Origin: Phytobacter palmae
GTDB lineage: Bacteria > Pseudomonadota > Gammaproteobacteria > Enterobacterales > Enterobacteriaceae
Length of the DNA stretch: 64,000 bases
NCBI GenBank assembly: GCA_900112785.1
Contig: FONB01000001.1
Location: 124,001-188,000 of the forward strand
Direction of reading: 5' to 3'
How positions within the stretch are numbered: the first letter of the stretch is position 1; every line of letters begins with the position of its first letter. The notes below the pieces were generated by a model, which worked only from the letters and a program-made list of their open reading frames with translations, did no database searches and was not told the DNA's origin. Made by a program: the position numbers and the translations under genes. Below, one piece after another: positions 50,835-58,977 of this stretch.

Positions 50835-52043
50835 TTACTCTTTGGCGATTGGGGTGTCGATAATCTGTGGCGCTTTATTACCCTGAATATCGGCAACACG
50901 TTTTTCCACATCCTTAACCTGGCTTGCGTTATGCAGCAGGGTGTAGGTCAAATCGAAACGGGTGCTCTGGCCCGGCTCAAGTTTCTTCACGCGTTTCTGT
51001 TCGCGCTCAATGGTTACCGGATAGGCGTAGCTGGTGCCCGGCTCAATCCCGGTCACATAGCCCTGTTTCAGCGTGTCGGTATTTTTCCACAGCGTCAGCA
51101 CCGGCAACTGCTGCGTGTTAAAGCTGATAGCCGCCCCTTTATCGCCGGCTTTATTAATCACCGCTGCCACGGTCTCTTTACGTGCGTCAGCCAGCGGTTT
51201 GAAGTTGAATACCATTTCATCGAAGCCTTTGGTCGGCCCACTGTAGGTTTGCCAGTTTTTCAGCCCGGCTTTGGCGTAATCGTTGAACGGGCTGACGCTC
51301 TCGACCGGAGCGATAAAGCGCGCACCCTCTTCCAGAATCGGCGTGCCGAAGTTGCTGTGATAGATGATTTGGTAGTTGTGCGCGTAATCCGCATGGTTGG
51401 TCAGCACATCATGCAGAGTAAAGCTGTTGCTGCCCGGAATGTAGCTCAACTCCATTTCGGTCTGCAGATCGGCTTTTTTGAAGGTGCTCTCTTTTACCAG
51501 CCCACGAATGCGAATCTCATACGGTGCTTTCTCGCTGACATCCACGGAAACCTGTGAGGCCGGGGTGTTGCCTGCTTTGCCATGCAGGGTATAAATCTGC
51601 CCGTCAGCGGTGACCGGATGGCCGGTCCATTCATAGCCGCAGCGCACCAGCATTTCATTGAATCCTTCCAGCCATCCCAGGCCATTGCGGCTTTCCAGAT
51701 TCATATACGCCGGGTTAACCACCTCTTTTACCGGTGAATCCCAGCCCATCCGAACGCCAAAACCTTCAACACGGAGCAAATTCATGCCGCGTGTCGGACT
51801 CAGGGTGATTGTCAGGCCATTCTGACTGTTGATAGTGATGATTTTACTGCCTTCCTGCTTGCCGCCGTGCAGGACTTTTTGCTCAATGCTGAAAGTCTGA
51901 TCTTTAATTTTCAGCTGCTGGCTGGTGACCTGCCAGTTTCCTTGTTCTACACCGCTTTCAGCACTTGTCAGCAACCATGTCTTTGCGCAGACATTGCCAG
52001 AGATAAGCAGAGCGAGGGTAGATAACACCAGGGCTTTTTTCAT
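50835..52043 (-). CDS. Secreted aldose-1-epimerase-like protein (DUF4432 family)
   Basis: The product has 402 residues. The start follows AAGGAATAAAA. A Sec signal peptide (MKKALVLSTLALLISGNVCA) leads to a galactose-mutarotase-like beta-sandwich with TLSPTRGMNLLRVEGFGVRMGWDSP, RNGLGWLEGFNEMLVRCGYEWTG, YHSNFGTPILEEGARF and GIEPGTSYAYP. This matches DUF4432 proteins, annotated as the aldose 1-epimerase family. The likely role is on a free sugar in the periplasm; the substrate is not known. It separates mpl from yjgA, which adjoin in E. coli. Confidence 0.82.
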   Translation of the reverse strand: MKKALVLSTLALLISGNVCAKTWLLTSAESGVEQGNWQVTSQQLKIKDQTFSIEQKVLHGGKQEGSKIITINSQNGLTITLSPTRGMNLLRVEGFGVRMGWDSPVKEVVNPAYMNLESRNGLGWLEGFNEMLVRCGYEWTGHPVTADGQIYTLHGKAGNTPASQVSVDVSEKAPYEIRIRGLVKESTFKKADLQTEMELSYIPGSNSFTLHDVLTNHADYAHNYQIIYHSNFGTPILEEGARFIAPVESVSPFNDYAKAGLKNWQTYSGPTKGFDEMVFNFKPLADARKETVAAVINKAGDKGAAISFNTQQLPVLTLWKNTDTLKQGYVTGIEPGTSYAYPVTIEREQKRVKKLEPGQSTRFDLTYTLLHNASQVKDVEKRVADIQGNKAPQIIDTPIAKE

Positions 52044-52362
52044 TTTTATTCCTTTTTGCTGAATCGATTATTTTTGTGACCTCTGAAATCTAATAATTGC
52101 CGATGCCAAAAAATGTGATCCGTTTCATCTGGTGTAAAAAGGCACGCTTTAGTGATCAAAAACTTGCTATTGACCGCTTTAATCTATGTAACGACGCGGT
52201 TTTATACATAAATGTTGTGAGATGTGCAGATTTTTGCTTTAACGATTCAGCTTTTATGGTGCGTAATTACCAGCCAAACGATAGTCGCCGGGGAAGCGTT
52301 GCAAAATGCGGAGTGGGGGAAGTAAAAGCGATGTGCGGGGCGAGCCGCACATCCGGGAGAGA
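52044..52362. other. Interval between the DUF4432 gene start and the yjgA end
   Basis: No credible gene is visible in these 319 bases. The left part is AT-rich and should hold the DUF4432 promoter. The right part holds the yjgA terminator (52323-52353). An open frame at 52097-52480 on the plus strand has no ribosome site and runs into yjgA antisense. Confidence 0.5.
52323..52353 (-). terminator. Terminator of yjgA
   Basis: A 9-bp stem GATGTGCGG / CCGCACATC with a 6-base loop is followed on the minus strand by GCTTTTAC, 10 bases beyond the yjgA stop. Confidence 0.78.
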
Positions 52363-52914
52363 TTACTCTGCGGCTTCGGAAAGCTCGCGCAGGTACTGGA
52401 AAATCAAACGCGCAGATTTTGGTGGTTTGTTTCCTTCTTTCTCTTTCTTTGCGTTGCGGATAAGCGTGCGCAATTGCTGACGGTCTGCGTCCGGCCACAA
52501 GCCTAACACTTCCGCAATGGCATCATCGCCTTCCTCAATCAGGCGGTCGCGAAGCTGTTCCAGTTTGTGGAAAAACGCCACCTGTTGGTTATGGCGGTTT
52601 TTCAGCTTATCCAGCGCCTGGCGAATCGGCTCAACGTCACGTTGACGCAACAATTTACCAATCAGTTGTAACTGACGGCGGCGACCTTCCATCTTAATGC
52701 GCTGCGCCAGTTCAACGGCGTCACGCAGGTCCTGGTCGAGCGGGATTTTCTCCAGCGCGTTTTTACCCAGGTCTACCAGTTCCGCGCCCAGGCGTTTTAA
52801 TTCCTCGGCGTCGCGTTTAATTTCACTCTTACTGACCCAGATGATCTCATCATCTTCGTCCTCGATGTCGTCACCGGGAACGTCGTCGAGCCAGTCGTCG
52901 GGCTGCTTTGTCAT
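52363..52914 (-). CDS. yjgA: YjgA (DarP), 50S ribosome assembly factor
   Basis: The product has 183 residues, the E. coli length, when started at the ATG at 52914 after GAGGAACCTGAG. It has an acidic N terminus ([18 protein letters not shown]) followed by a helical, basic body ([19 protein letters not shown], then [17 protein letters not shown]). The E. coli protein binds late 50S precursors and helps fold the peptidyl transferase centre of 23S rRNA. It is divergent from pmbA with 94 bases between the starts. Confidence 0.96.
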   Translation of the reverse strand: MTKQPDDWLDDVPGDDIEDEDDEIIWVSKSEIKRDAEELKRLGAELVDLGKNALEKIPLDQDLRDAVELAQRIKMEGRRRQLQLIGKLLRQRDVEPIRQALDKLKNRHNQQVAFFHKLEQLRDRLIEEGDDAIAEVLGLWPDADRQQLRTLIRNAKKEKEGNKPPKSARLIFQYLRELSEAAE

Positions 52915-53008
52915 CTCAGGTTCCTCAAAAAAGAGGCTAATGTTACCAGTTAAGGGGCGCACTGAAAAACGGTTCTCTGTTAGACTTCAAAGATTCTCTC
53001 CTCTAATT

Positions 53009-54361
53009 ATGGCATTGGCGATGAAAGTAATCACACAAGTTGCACAACAACGCAAAGCACTGGAAGAAGCGGTTTCTACCGCGCTGGAGTTGGCCTCCGC
53101 AAAAGCGGATGGTGCGGAAGTGTCTGTCAGCAAGACCACCGGGATCAGCGTCAGCACGCGCTACGGTGAAGTGGAGAACGTAGAATTTAACAGCGACGGG
53201 GCGTTGGGGATTACGGTTTATCATCAAAACCGTAAGGGCAGCGCGTCGTCTACCGATTTAAGCCCGGATGCTATTGCCCGCACCGTGCAGGCGGCGCTCG
53301 ATATTGCCCGCTACACCTCGCCGGATCCCTGTGCCGGGGTGGCCGATAAAGAGCTGCTGGCCTTTGACGCACCCGATCTGGATCTCTTCCACCCGGCGGA
53401 AGTCTCCCCGGATGAAGCCATTGAGCTGGCTTCACGCGCAGAACAGGCGGCGCTGAAAGCGGACAAACGTATTAACAACACCGAAGGCGGCAGCTTCAAT
53501 AGCCACTACGGTATTAAAGTCTTCGGCAATAGCCACGGCATGCTGCAGGGCTATGCTTCTACGCGCCACTCGCTCTCGAGCTGCGTTATCGCCGAAGAGA
53601 ACGGGGATATGGAGCGCGATTACGCCTACAGCATTAGCCGTGATATTCGCGATTTGCAAAGCCCTGAGTGGGTGGGCGAAGAGTGCGCGCGCCGTACGTT
53701 ATCGCGTCTTGCTCCGCGTAAACTCTCGACCATGAAAGCGCCGGTCATTTTTGGTCATGAAGTGGCGACCGGTCTGTTCGGGCATCTGGTCGGGGCGATT
53801 GCGGGTGGGTCGGTTTATCGCAAATCCACCTTCCTGCTCGACTCGCTGGGTAAGCAAATTCTGCCGGAATGGCTGACCATTGAAGAACATCCGCATTTAC
53901 TGAAAGGACTGGCGTCTACGCCCTTTGACAGTGAAGGGGTGCGCACTGAACGTCGCGACATCATCAAAGATGGCGTATTAACGCAGTGGCTGCTGACTAA
54001 CTACTCCGCACGTAAGCTGGGGCTAAAAAGTACCGGGCACGCGGGCGGGATCCACAACTGGCGGATCGCCGGGCGCGGCCTGAGTTTTGAGCAACTGCTC
54101 AGACAAATGGGCACTGGTCTGGTTGTTACCGAACTGATGGGGCAGGGTGTCAGCGGCATTACCGGCGACTACTCGCGCGGTGCGGCGGGTTTCTGGGTGG
54201 AAAATGGTGAAATTCAGTATCCGGTAAGTGAGATCACTATTGCAGGAAATCTGAAAGATATGTGGCGTAATATCGTTACGATTGCTGACGATATCGAAAC
54301 ACGTAGCAATATTCAGTGTGGTTCAGTGTTGTTACCGGAGATGAAAATCGCCGGTCAGTAA
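53009..54361 (+). CDS. pmbA: PmbA (TldE), non-catalytic subunit of the TldD/TldE metalloprotease
   Basis: The product has 450 residues, the E. coli length, when started at the ATG at 53009 (MALAMKV). The same frame stays open upstream, antisense to yjgA, but is not coding. It has the TldD/PmbA N domain with [21 protein letters not shown] and the C domain with [11 protein letters not shown] and [21 protein letters not shown]. With TldD it forms a heterodimeric protease that matures peptides such as microcin B17 and degrades the antitoxin CcdA. TldE lacks the HExxxH motif, as here. Confidence 0.96.
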   Translation: MALAMKVITQVAQQRKALEEAVSTALELASAKADGAEVSVSKTTGISVSTRYGEVENVEFNSDGALGITVYHQNRKGSASSTDLSPDAIARTVQAALDIARYTSPDPCAGVADKELLAFDAPDLDLFHPAEVSPDEAIELASRAEQAALKADKRINNTEGGSFNSHYGIKVFGNSHGMLQGYASTRHSLSSCVIAEENGDMERDYAYSISRDIRDLQSPEWVGEECARRTLSRLAPRKLSTMKAPVIFGHEVATGLFGHLVGAIAGGSVYRKSTFLLDSLGKQILPEWLTIEEHPHLLKGLASTPFDSEGVRTERRDIIKDGVLTQWLLTNYSARKLGLKSTGHAGGIHNWRIAGRGLSFEQLLRQMGTGLVVTELMGQGVSGITGDYSRGAAGFWVENGEIQYPVSEITIAGNLKDMWRNIVTIADDIETRSNIQCGSVLLPEMKIAGQ

Positions 54362-54363
54362 CG

Positions 54364-54480
54364 CCCGTCATAATTCTGATTGCAGGTGCGCAGGCTGCAC
54401 GTGCCAACCCCAGTCGCTTACCCGGTAAGTGGCTGGCATTTACGTGTTTGCCGCTTGCCTGAAATTCGGGTTATTCAGGG
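54364..54480. repeat. ERIC-like element between pmbA and cybC
   Basis: CCCGTCATAATTCTGATTGCAGG at the left and GCCGCTTGCCTG with TTATTCAGGG at the right correspond to the ends of the ERIC element at 24976-25085. The middle holds ACCCCAGTCGCTTAC paired with GTAAGTGGCTGG, like the ERIC core. The sequence has diverged but the length (about 117 bases) fits a full element (127). Confidence 0.72.
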
Positions 54481-54516
54481 TCTGGCTTTTTTTAATAATA
54501 AAAAAGGAAGTGAGCA

Positions 54517-54906
54517 ATGCGGAAAAAACTGCTGGCGATGTTAGCTGTCTCTACCCTTGTCCTGAGTTCGGCACATGTCTTTGCTGCCGATCTTGAAGAT
54601 GACATGGACACCCTCAACAAAAACCTCCAGGTTGTCGAAAAATCGGATGACGCCGCCACCATCAAAGATGCGTTAACCAAAATGCGCACGGCTGCCGAAG
54701 ACGCACAAAAAGCGACACCGCCGAAGCTGGAAGGCAAAGCGCCGGACAGCCCGGAAATGAAAGACTACCACCAGGGGATGCAAACGCTGATCGGGCAAAT
54801 CGACGGCGCGCTGAAACTGGCGAACGAAGGCAAAGTCAAAGAAGCAAAAGCGGCGGCTGAGGATTTCAAAGCCACCCGCAACAGCAACCACAAGAAGTTC
54901 CGCTAA
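54517..54906 (+). CDS. cybC: Cytochrome b562, periplasmic
   Basis: The product has 129 residues. The start follows AAAAAGGAAGTGAGCA. A 23-residue signal peptide ([23 protein letters not shown]) leads to a 106-residue four-helix bundle. The haem ligands are intact: Met7 (ADLEDDM) and His102 of the mature protein (SNHKKFR). Its physiological partner is not known. In E. coli K-12 this gene is damaged at its 5' end in some strains; here it is complete. Confidence 0.96.
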   Translation: MRKKLLAMLAVSTLVLSSAHVFAADLEDDMDTLNKNLQVVEKSDDAATIKDALTKMRTAAEDAQKATPPKLEGKAPDSPEMKDYHQGMQTLIGQIDGALKLANEGKVKEAKAAAEDFKATRNSNHKKFR

Positions 54907-54914
54907 GTATCCCG

Positions 54915-54940
54915 AAGCGGGGCATATGCCCCGCTTTTCT
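54915..54940 (+). terminator. Terminator of cybC
   Basis: An uninterrupted 22-base palindrome, AAGCGGGGCAT / ATGCCCCGCTT, is followed by TTCT, 8 bases beyond the stop. Confidence 0.85.
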
Positions 54941-54945
54941 CCCCT

Positions 54946-55890
54946 CTACGGGACAAGCACGATCTTCCCGCTAAATTCCCGGTTCTCCAGCAAACGATGT
55001 GCGTTTGCCCCTTCCCTCAGTGAAAACGCGGTGATCTCTGGCAGGGAAACATGTCCGTCTTTGATAAGCCCGAACAGGCGATCCGCCCGCAATTGCCGTT
55101 GCTCACGCGAACTCAAATAGGTCCACAGATCGGCCCCCAGCACACCGGAAGATTTCAGCAAAAAATCAGCCGGATCCACCGTCGGAATTTCCCCCCCTGA
55201 CATACCAAACAGCACTACGCGGCCGCCTTCTTTTACGGCTTCCAGGCTCTGTAACAGGGTGCTACCCACGGAATCAAAAACGATATCGCAGCCTGCGGCC
55301 TGTTTCTGCCAGATTTCATAACCCACCGCAATTTCCGCACCATGGGCAAGACAGATGGCCTGCTTCTCCTGGCTTGATGCAACGGCAACCACGCGAATGC
55401 CCCGATGGACGAGCATCCGCGTCAGTAATCGCCCAACACCACCAGCAGCGGCCAGTACGGCTACGCGCATCCCCGGCAAAACTGGCAGTACATCGTGGAT
55501 CAGGTAATCAGCGGTCAATCCTTGCAACAGCACGGCGGCGGCCTGCTCCTCGCTAAGCCAGTCGGGAAGTTGAATGGCATGGGTTTGCGGCACGATAACG
55601 TGGCTGGCATGTGCCAGCGGTACATCGGTAAAGCCGATACGATCCCCTGGCTGCCAGCCGCTGACCCCCGCACCGACCTGCACCACTCGCCCGGCCCCTT
55701 CATAACCCGCGATCCAGGGGGCGTTTCCGGCAAGGGGATAGCGTCCCTGTCGCCGGTAGACATCGGCAAAGTTAAGCCCGGCAGCGGAAATTTCAACGAG
55801 AATGTCGCCTGGCCCCGGCTGCGGTGTGGCGCTCTCTCGCAGGTACAACACGTCGGCAGAGCCAAACTCATCAAAAACCAGTGATTGCAT
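54946..55890 (-). CDS. Quinone-oxidoreductase-like zinc-free alcohol dehydrogenase (MDR family)
   Basis: The product has 314 residues. It belongs to the medium-chain dehydrogenase/reductase superfamily, quinone oxidoreductase branch. The N domain has AGLNFADVYRRQGRYPL and AGYEGAGRVVQVG. The junction LLQGLTADYLIHDV is typical of QOR enzymes, and the nucleotide loop is AAAGGVGRLLTRM. Structural and catalytic zinc ligands are missing, as expected for this branch. It probably uses NADPH on quinones or enones. It is divergent from a LysR regulator 113 bases away, which is its likely controller. Confidence 0.88.
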   Translation of the reverse strand: MQSLVFDEFGSADVLYLRESATPQPGPGDILVEISAAGLNFADVYRRQGRYPLAGNAPWIAGYEGAGRVVQVGAGVSGWQPGDRIGFTDVPLAHASHVIVPQTHAIQLPDWLSEEQAAAVLLQGLTADYLIHDVLPVLPGMRVAVLAAAGGVGRLLTRMLVHRGIRVVAVASSQEKQAICLAHGAEIAVGYEIWQKQAAGCDIVFDSVGSTLLQSLEAVKEGGRVVLFGMSGGEIPTVDPADFLLKSSGVLGADLWTYLSSREQRQLRADRLFGLIKDGHVSLPEITAFSLREGANAHRLLENREFSGKIVLVP

Positions 55891-56003
55891 AATAAAATGA
55901 CCTAATAGAGGGTAATATGACGATTATTCCTCCCGTTAATGGGCGGATAAAGAGGGCTCTGTTATTTTGATTTGATAGCCAAAGTTTAGAATCTGGGTGG
56001 TGA

Positions 56004-56894
56004 ATGGATTACTTAAAATGCGTTGAGTCTTTTGTCCGCACGGTAACCTGCGGCAGTTTCACCGCGGCGGCGGAAGAGCTTGGCATCACCCCGGCAATGG
56101 TGGGAAAACATGTGCGCGAGCTGGAGGCCAGAACGGGTTGCCAACTGATTCACCGAACGACCCGGCGTCAGGGACTGACGGATGCCGGCCAGCGTTTTTA
56201 CCAGTACGGGCTACAGATCCTTGCCACCATTCGTGAGGCGGACGGGCTGGCAAACCATCTTTATGACAATGTCGCGGGTATGCTGCGTATCAGCGCGCCG
56301 GTGACCTATGGCCAGCGCGTACTTACCCCCATCCTGTCGCGTTTTTTGCAGCAATATCCTGGGGTCGATGCTGAAATGGTGCTGACGGACAGGAAGGTGG
56401 ATCTGATTGAGGAGCGCTTCCAACTGGCGATCCGCATTGGCAATATTAACGACGACGGGATCGTCGCCATCCCGCTTCCGCCGTATCGTATGATCCTTGC
56501 CGCCTCCCCTGATTACCTGCAACGCCACGGCATGCCACTCTCGCCGCAGGAGCTAAAGCATCATCATTGCATCAGTTTCAGCCAGTGGCGTTCGGATCAT
56601 AGCTGGCAACTTGAAGGCCCCTCCGGGAAGGTGGAGATTGCCATCACGCCGCGTCTGATGGTCGATTCCGGTGAAGCGATACGCCAGGCGGCGCTTTCCG
56701 GGCTGGGGATAGTGCAGCACTCCGTTCTGACGTTGCAGCAGGACATCAACGAAGGCCGCCTGTGCCTTGTGCTGCCAGACTACCTGCCCCCACCGCGACC
56801 AATGCATTTGTTGCGCTTACCGATCAGGCCGCTGCTGCCTATCGTCTCTTCGTTTACCGACTACTTTTTGCAGGCGATAAAAACGCGCTTTTGA
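56004..56894 (+). CDS. LysR-family transcriptional regulator
   Basis: The product has 296 residues, the normal length. The helix-turn-helix is at residues about 5-60 (FVRTVTCGSFTAAAEELGITPAMVGKHVRELEARTG). The effector domain has the AaeR/DmlR-like patterns RISAPVTYGQRVLTPILSRF and LMVDSGEAIRQAALSGLGI. It is divergent from the quinone-oxidoreductase-like gene and probably regulates it. The effector is not known. Confidence 0.9.
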   Translation: MDYLKCVESFVRTVTCGSFTAAAEELGITPAMVGKHVRELEARTGCQLIHRTTRRQGLTDAGQRFYQYGLQILATIREADGLANHLYDNVAGMLRISAPVTYGQRVLTPILSRFLQQYPGVDAEMVLTDRKVDLIEERFQLAIRIGNINDDGIVAIPLPPYRMILAASPDYLQRHGMPLSPQELKHHHCISFSQWRSDHSWQLEGPSGKVEIAITPRLMVDSGEAIRQAALSGLGIVQHSVLTLQQDINEGRLCLVLPDYLPPPRPMHLLRLPIRPLLPIVSSFTDYFLQAIKTRF

Positions 56895-57037
56895 TCCTTT
56901 TTCATAAGGAACCCTTATCTCGTCACACTTTTGCCTTCGCGTTGGCCGTTTTTTTATTCTCCCGTACCCCCGGTTTTCCGCATTTTTCCATCAAACCTGT
57001 GAGCGTTGCACAGTGAAAACCCCCGGAGGGGCACATT

Positions 57038-57057
57038 AATGTGGCGCAGATCACTAA
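57038..57057 (+). promoter_or_regulatory. Candidate CRP site ahead of the PRD-SFCGS operon
   Basis: AATGTGGCGCAGATCACTAA has TGTGG, six bases, then TCACT. This matches the TGTGA-N6-TCACA pattern at 8 of 10 core positions with correct spacing. A perfect 12-base palindrome CACATTAATGTG (57032-57043) overlaps its left edge. Catabolite control would fit a sugar-acid operon. Confidence 0.55.
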
Positions 57058-57068
57058 AGTCTCCCGGC

Positions 57069-57088
57069 TTTCCACTTCAAAGTGGAAA
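57069..57088. promoter_or_regulatory. Palindromic operator candidate of the PRD-SFCGS operon
   Basis: TTTCCACTT, CA, AAGTGGAAA is a perfect 9-bp inverted repeat, 85 bases upstream of the first gene. Perfect long arms with a 2-base spacer and no T tract suggest a protein-binding site. The PRD/HTH regulator at the end of the cluster is the obvious candidate to bind it. Confidence 0.6.
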
Positions 57089-57173
57089 ACTCCTCGCTAC
57101 AAACTCTTAACCTGCAACGTTAGTTTTATTCCAGGCCATTAACGGGGTAAGACGAGTGAAAAACGGAGCGGTA

Positions 57174-57494
57174 ATGAACGACGCGGGAGATGAGGCGGAA
57201 CAAACGGCAAGCCTGGCCGGGCATATGCTCACGCAGGTATACACCTTGCTGAGCCAGCACAACATCACGCCTAACGCGGTGCAGCAGCAGATGTTGACCT
57301 CGCATGTCCGCGCGATGGCTCATCGATCGGTGACGGGTGAGCCGCTACCGGAGGTGGATGCCAGCCTGTTTGACGAAATCTCGCCTGAATCAATGCAACT
57401 TGCCCGCGACGTTGTGGCGCAATTTGGCAATCTCCCGGAAGAAGAAGCCTGGCTACTGTCGGTGCACTTCGAAGTGGCAAAAGACAACCTGTAA
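57174..57494 (+). CDS. Small PRD-domain protein, first gene of the SFCGS cluster
   Basis: The product has 106 residues when started at the ATG at 57174 after GGAGCGGTA. A GTG at 57156 is a weaker alternative. It is a stand-alone PTS regulation domain: His44 in LTSHVRAMAHR and His98 in LLSVHFEVA occupy the positions of the conserved PRD histidines phosphorylated by PTS proteins. It has no DNA- or RNA-binding domain. It resembles the PRD family named after Enterococcus EF_0829, which travels with the same downstream genes. The role is unknown; a phosphate-dependent regulator or adaptor is plausible. Confidence 0.82.
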   Translation: MNDAGDEAEQTASLAGHMLTQVYTLLSQHNITPNAVQQQMLTSHVRAMAHRSVTGEPLPEVDASLFDEISPESMQLARDVVAQFGNLPEEEAWLLSVHFEVAKDNL

Positions 57495-57504
57495 GGAGCG
57501 AACA

Positions 57505-57867
57505 ATGGAACAGATTACCGTAGTGATTGGCGACCGTCTGGGTAAAGGCCAGAAAGTGGCAGCAGGCGTTGAGAAAGCCGGTGGTCGCGCTGTCGTGGTA
57601 CCGGGTGTGGCGGCGGATATGAAGCTGGGCGATGTGATGAAGACGGAAAATGCGACGTTCGGCATCTCGTTTTGCGGCAGCGGCGGCGCGGGCGCTATCA
57701 CCGCGCAAAACAAACACGGCTATAAAGCCAAATATGGCATGCGTTCGGTTGAAGAGGGCGTCACCGCTATCAACGAAGGCTGCAATGTACTGGGTTTCGG
57801 CTTTATGGATAAAGAAGAGTTAGGCGAGCGCCTGGTGCAGGCGTGGCAGAAGAAATACGGCGCGTAA
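57505..57867 (+). CDS. Glycine-rich SFCGS-family protein, function unknown
   Basis: The product has 120 residues, the family length, and the ATG follows TAAGGAGCGAACA. It is soluble, with an alternating strand-helix pattern. The name motif is ISFCGSGGAGAI (Cys57), preceded by VVIGDRLGKGQKVAAGVE. The Cys-Gly-x-Gly-x-x-Gly loop resembles the phosphocysteine loop of PTS EIIB proteins (compare CGCGQGSS in UlaB), though here it lies mid-chain. The family has no established function that I know of. It lies 10 bases after the PRD gene and 2 before DUF4312. Confidence 0.85.
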   Translation: MEQITVVIGDRLGKGQKVAAGVEKAGGRAVVVPGVAADMKLGDVMKTENATFGISFCGSGGAGAITAQNKHGYKAKYGMRSVEEGVTAINEGCNVLGFGFMDKEELGERLVQAWQKKYGA

Positions 57868-57869
57868 CC

Positions 57870-58169
57870 ATGAAAGAACAATTCACCACCACGGTCAGGG
57901 TGAAAGGGAAAGGCGAGGCTAAAGCGCGCGCGTTTTCCGATGCGCTGAACCATGTTCAGGCCGCGGTGATGAAAGCGTCGCCGCACATTTTACTGCGTAT
58001 AGAGCCACAGGATGTGCAGGTTGTTCATGCGCATGAAACGACGCGGAAAGAGGCTTTTTTATTCTTCTTTCTGCGCCGCGAAAGACGGACGTACAGCGTG
58101 GAGCTGGATGTCACCGTCAACGTGACCGCCATCAATCTCGACAAAGTGGATTTCGTCACGCAACGCTGA
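57870..58169 (+). CDS. DUF4312 family protein
   Basis: The product has 99 residues when started at the ATG at 57870, two bases after the SFCGS stop, so translation is probably coupled. It is soluble: FTTTVRVKGKGEAKARAFSDALNHVQ, then ILLRIEPQDVQVVHAHETTRKEAFLFFFLRRERRTYSVELDV. This gives a beta-alpha-beta-beta outline, and a His pair (HAH, 53-55) lies in the middle. No function is known. Its constant company with SFCGS, DUF4311 and DUF4310 suggests one complex. Confidence 0.82.
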   Translation: MKEQFTTTVRVKGKGEAKARAFSDALNHVQAAVMKASPHILLRIEPQDVQVVHAHETTRKEAFLFFFLRRERRTYSVELDVTVNVTAINLDKVDFVTQR

Positions 58170-58191
58170 TTCTGACTAAAAGGGCAGACTG

Positions 58192-58968
58192 ATGTTCTTA
58201 ATCATACTAATAAAATCGCTCATCATCGGCGGCCTTGTGGGCGTCGGGGTAGGCGCTGGGGCTGCACGCATGTTTCATGCGCCAACCACACAAGGAATGG
58301 GCGCATTTCGTACACTCGGCGAGCTGAATTCCTGCGAAGGGGATCCGGCCTCTCACTTCTCCTTTGGTTTAGGTTTCTTCTTCAATGCCTGGGCCTCGTC
58401 CGTAGCGGCGGGTTCCTTCACCCAGGACGTTGATCATCGCATCATCCCGAACTGGGGCGCGGCGGCGCTGATGGTGAAAAACCGTAACGTCGGCGAAACC
58501 CTCCACGATCCGAAAAAGATGGCCATCGCCTGCGGCCTGATCGGCATGATCGTGGTGACCTTCCTTAACCTGACGGCTTCCTCCGTTCCGGCGGCCCTGC
58601 AGGTGACGGCGGTGAAAGTGCTGGTGCCTGCGGCGAACCTGCTGGTCAACACCGTGATGCCGGTTATCTTCTGGCTGGCGGCGATTGATGCAGGGAAAAA
58701 ATCCGGCTTCTGGGCCACCGTTTTTGGCGGGGCGGCGCAGCTTATCATGGGTAATGCCGTGCCGGGCCTGGTGCTGGGCATTCTGATTGGTAAAGGTGTG
58801 GAAGAGAGCGGCTGGCATCGCGTCACCAAAGTGATGATGAGCGCTATTGTGGCCCTGTTCGTCCTGAGTGCCTTCTTCCGTGGCTTCGATCTGAAAATGA
58901 TCCAGTCCTTCCACCTGAGCGCGCCGAACTGGCTGGAGCTCATCCATAACTCGCTCAGCGGCAAGTAA
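58192..58968 (+). CDS. DUF4311 integral membrane protein
   Basis: The product has 258 residues with about six membrane segments. The first (about 3-27) is rich in Gly and Val. Conserved polar stretches between helices include GELNSCEGDPASHFSFGLGFFFNAWASS and AAGSFTQDVDHRIIPNWGAAALM, which look like substrate or partner sites. The start follows AAAAGGGCAGACTG. It pairs with DUF4310 immediately downstream. No homology to characterised permeases is evident by eye. A transporter role is inference from topology and operon. Confidence 0.84.
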   Translation: MFLIILIKSLIIGGLVGVGVGAGAARMFHAPTTQGMGAFRTLGELNSCEGDPASHFSFGLGFFFNAWASSVAAGSFTQDVDHRIIPNWGAAALMVKNRNVGETLHDPKKMAIACGLIGMIVVTFLNLTASSVPAALQVTAVKVLVPAANLLVNTVMPVIFWLAAIDAGKKSGFWATVFGGAAQLIMGNAVPGLVLGILIGKGVEESGWHRVTKVMMSAIVALFVLSAFFRGFDLKMIQSFHLSAPNWLELIHNSLSGK

Positions 58969-58977
58969 GGAACGATG

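Noticed and set aside
50787-51557. 256-codon open frame on the plus strand
   Set aside because: It begins in the mpl terminator and runs antisense to the DUF4432 gene.
52097-52480. 127-codon open frame on the plus strand
   Set aside because: It has no ribosome site, spans the yjgA terminator and ends antisense to yjgA.
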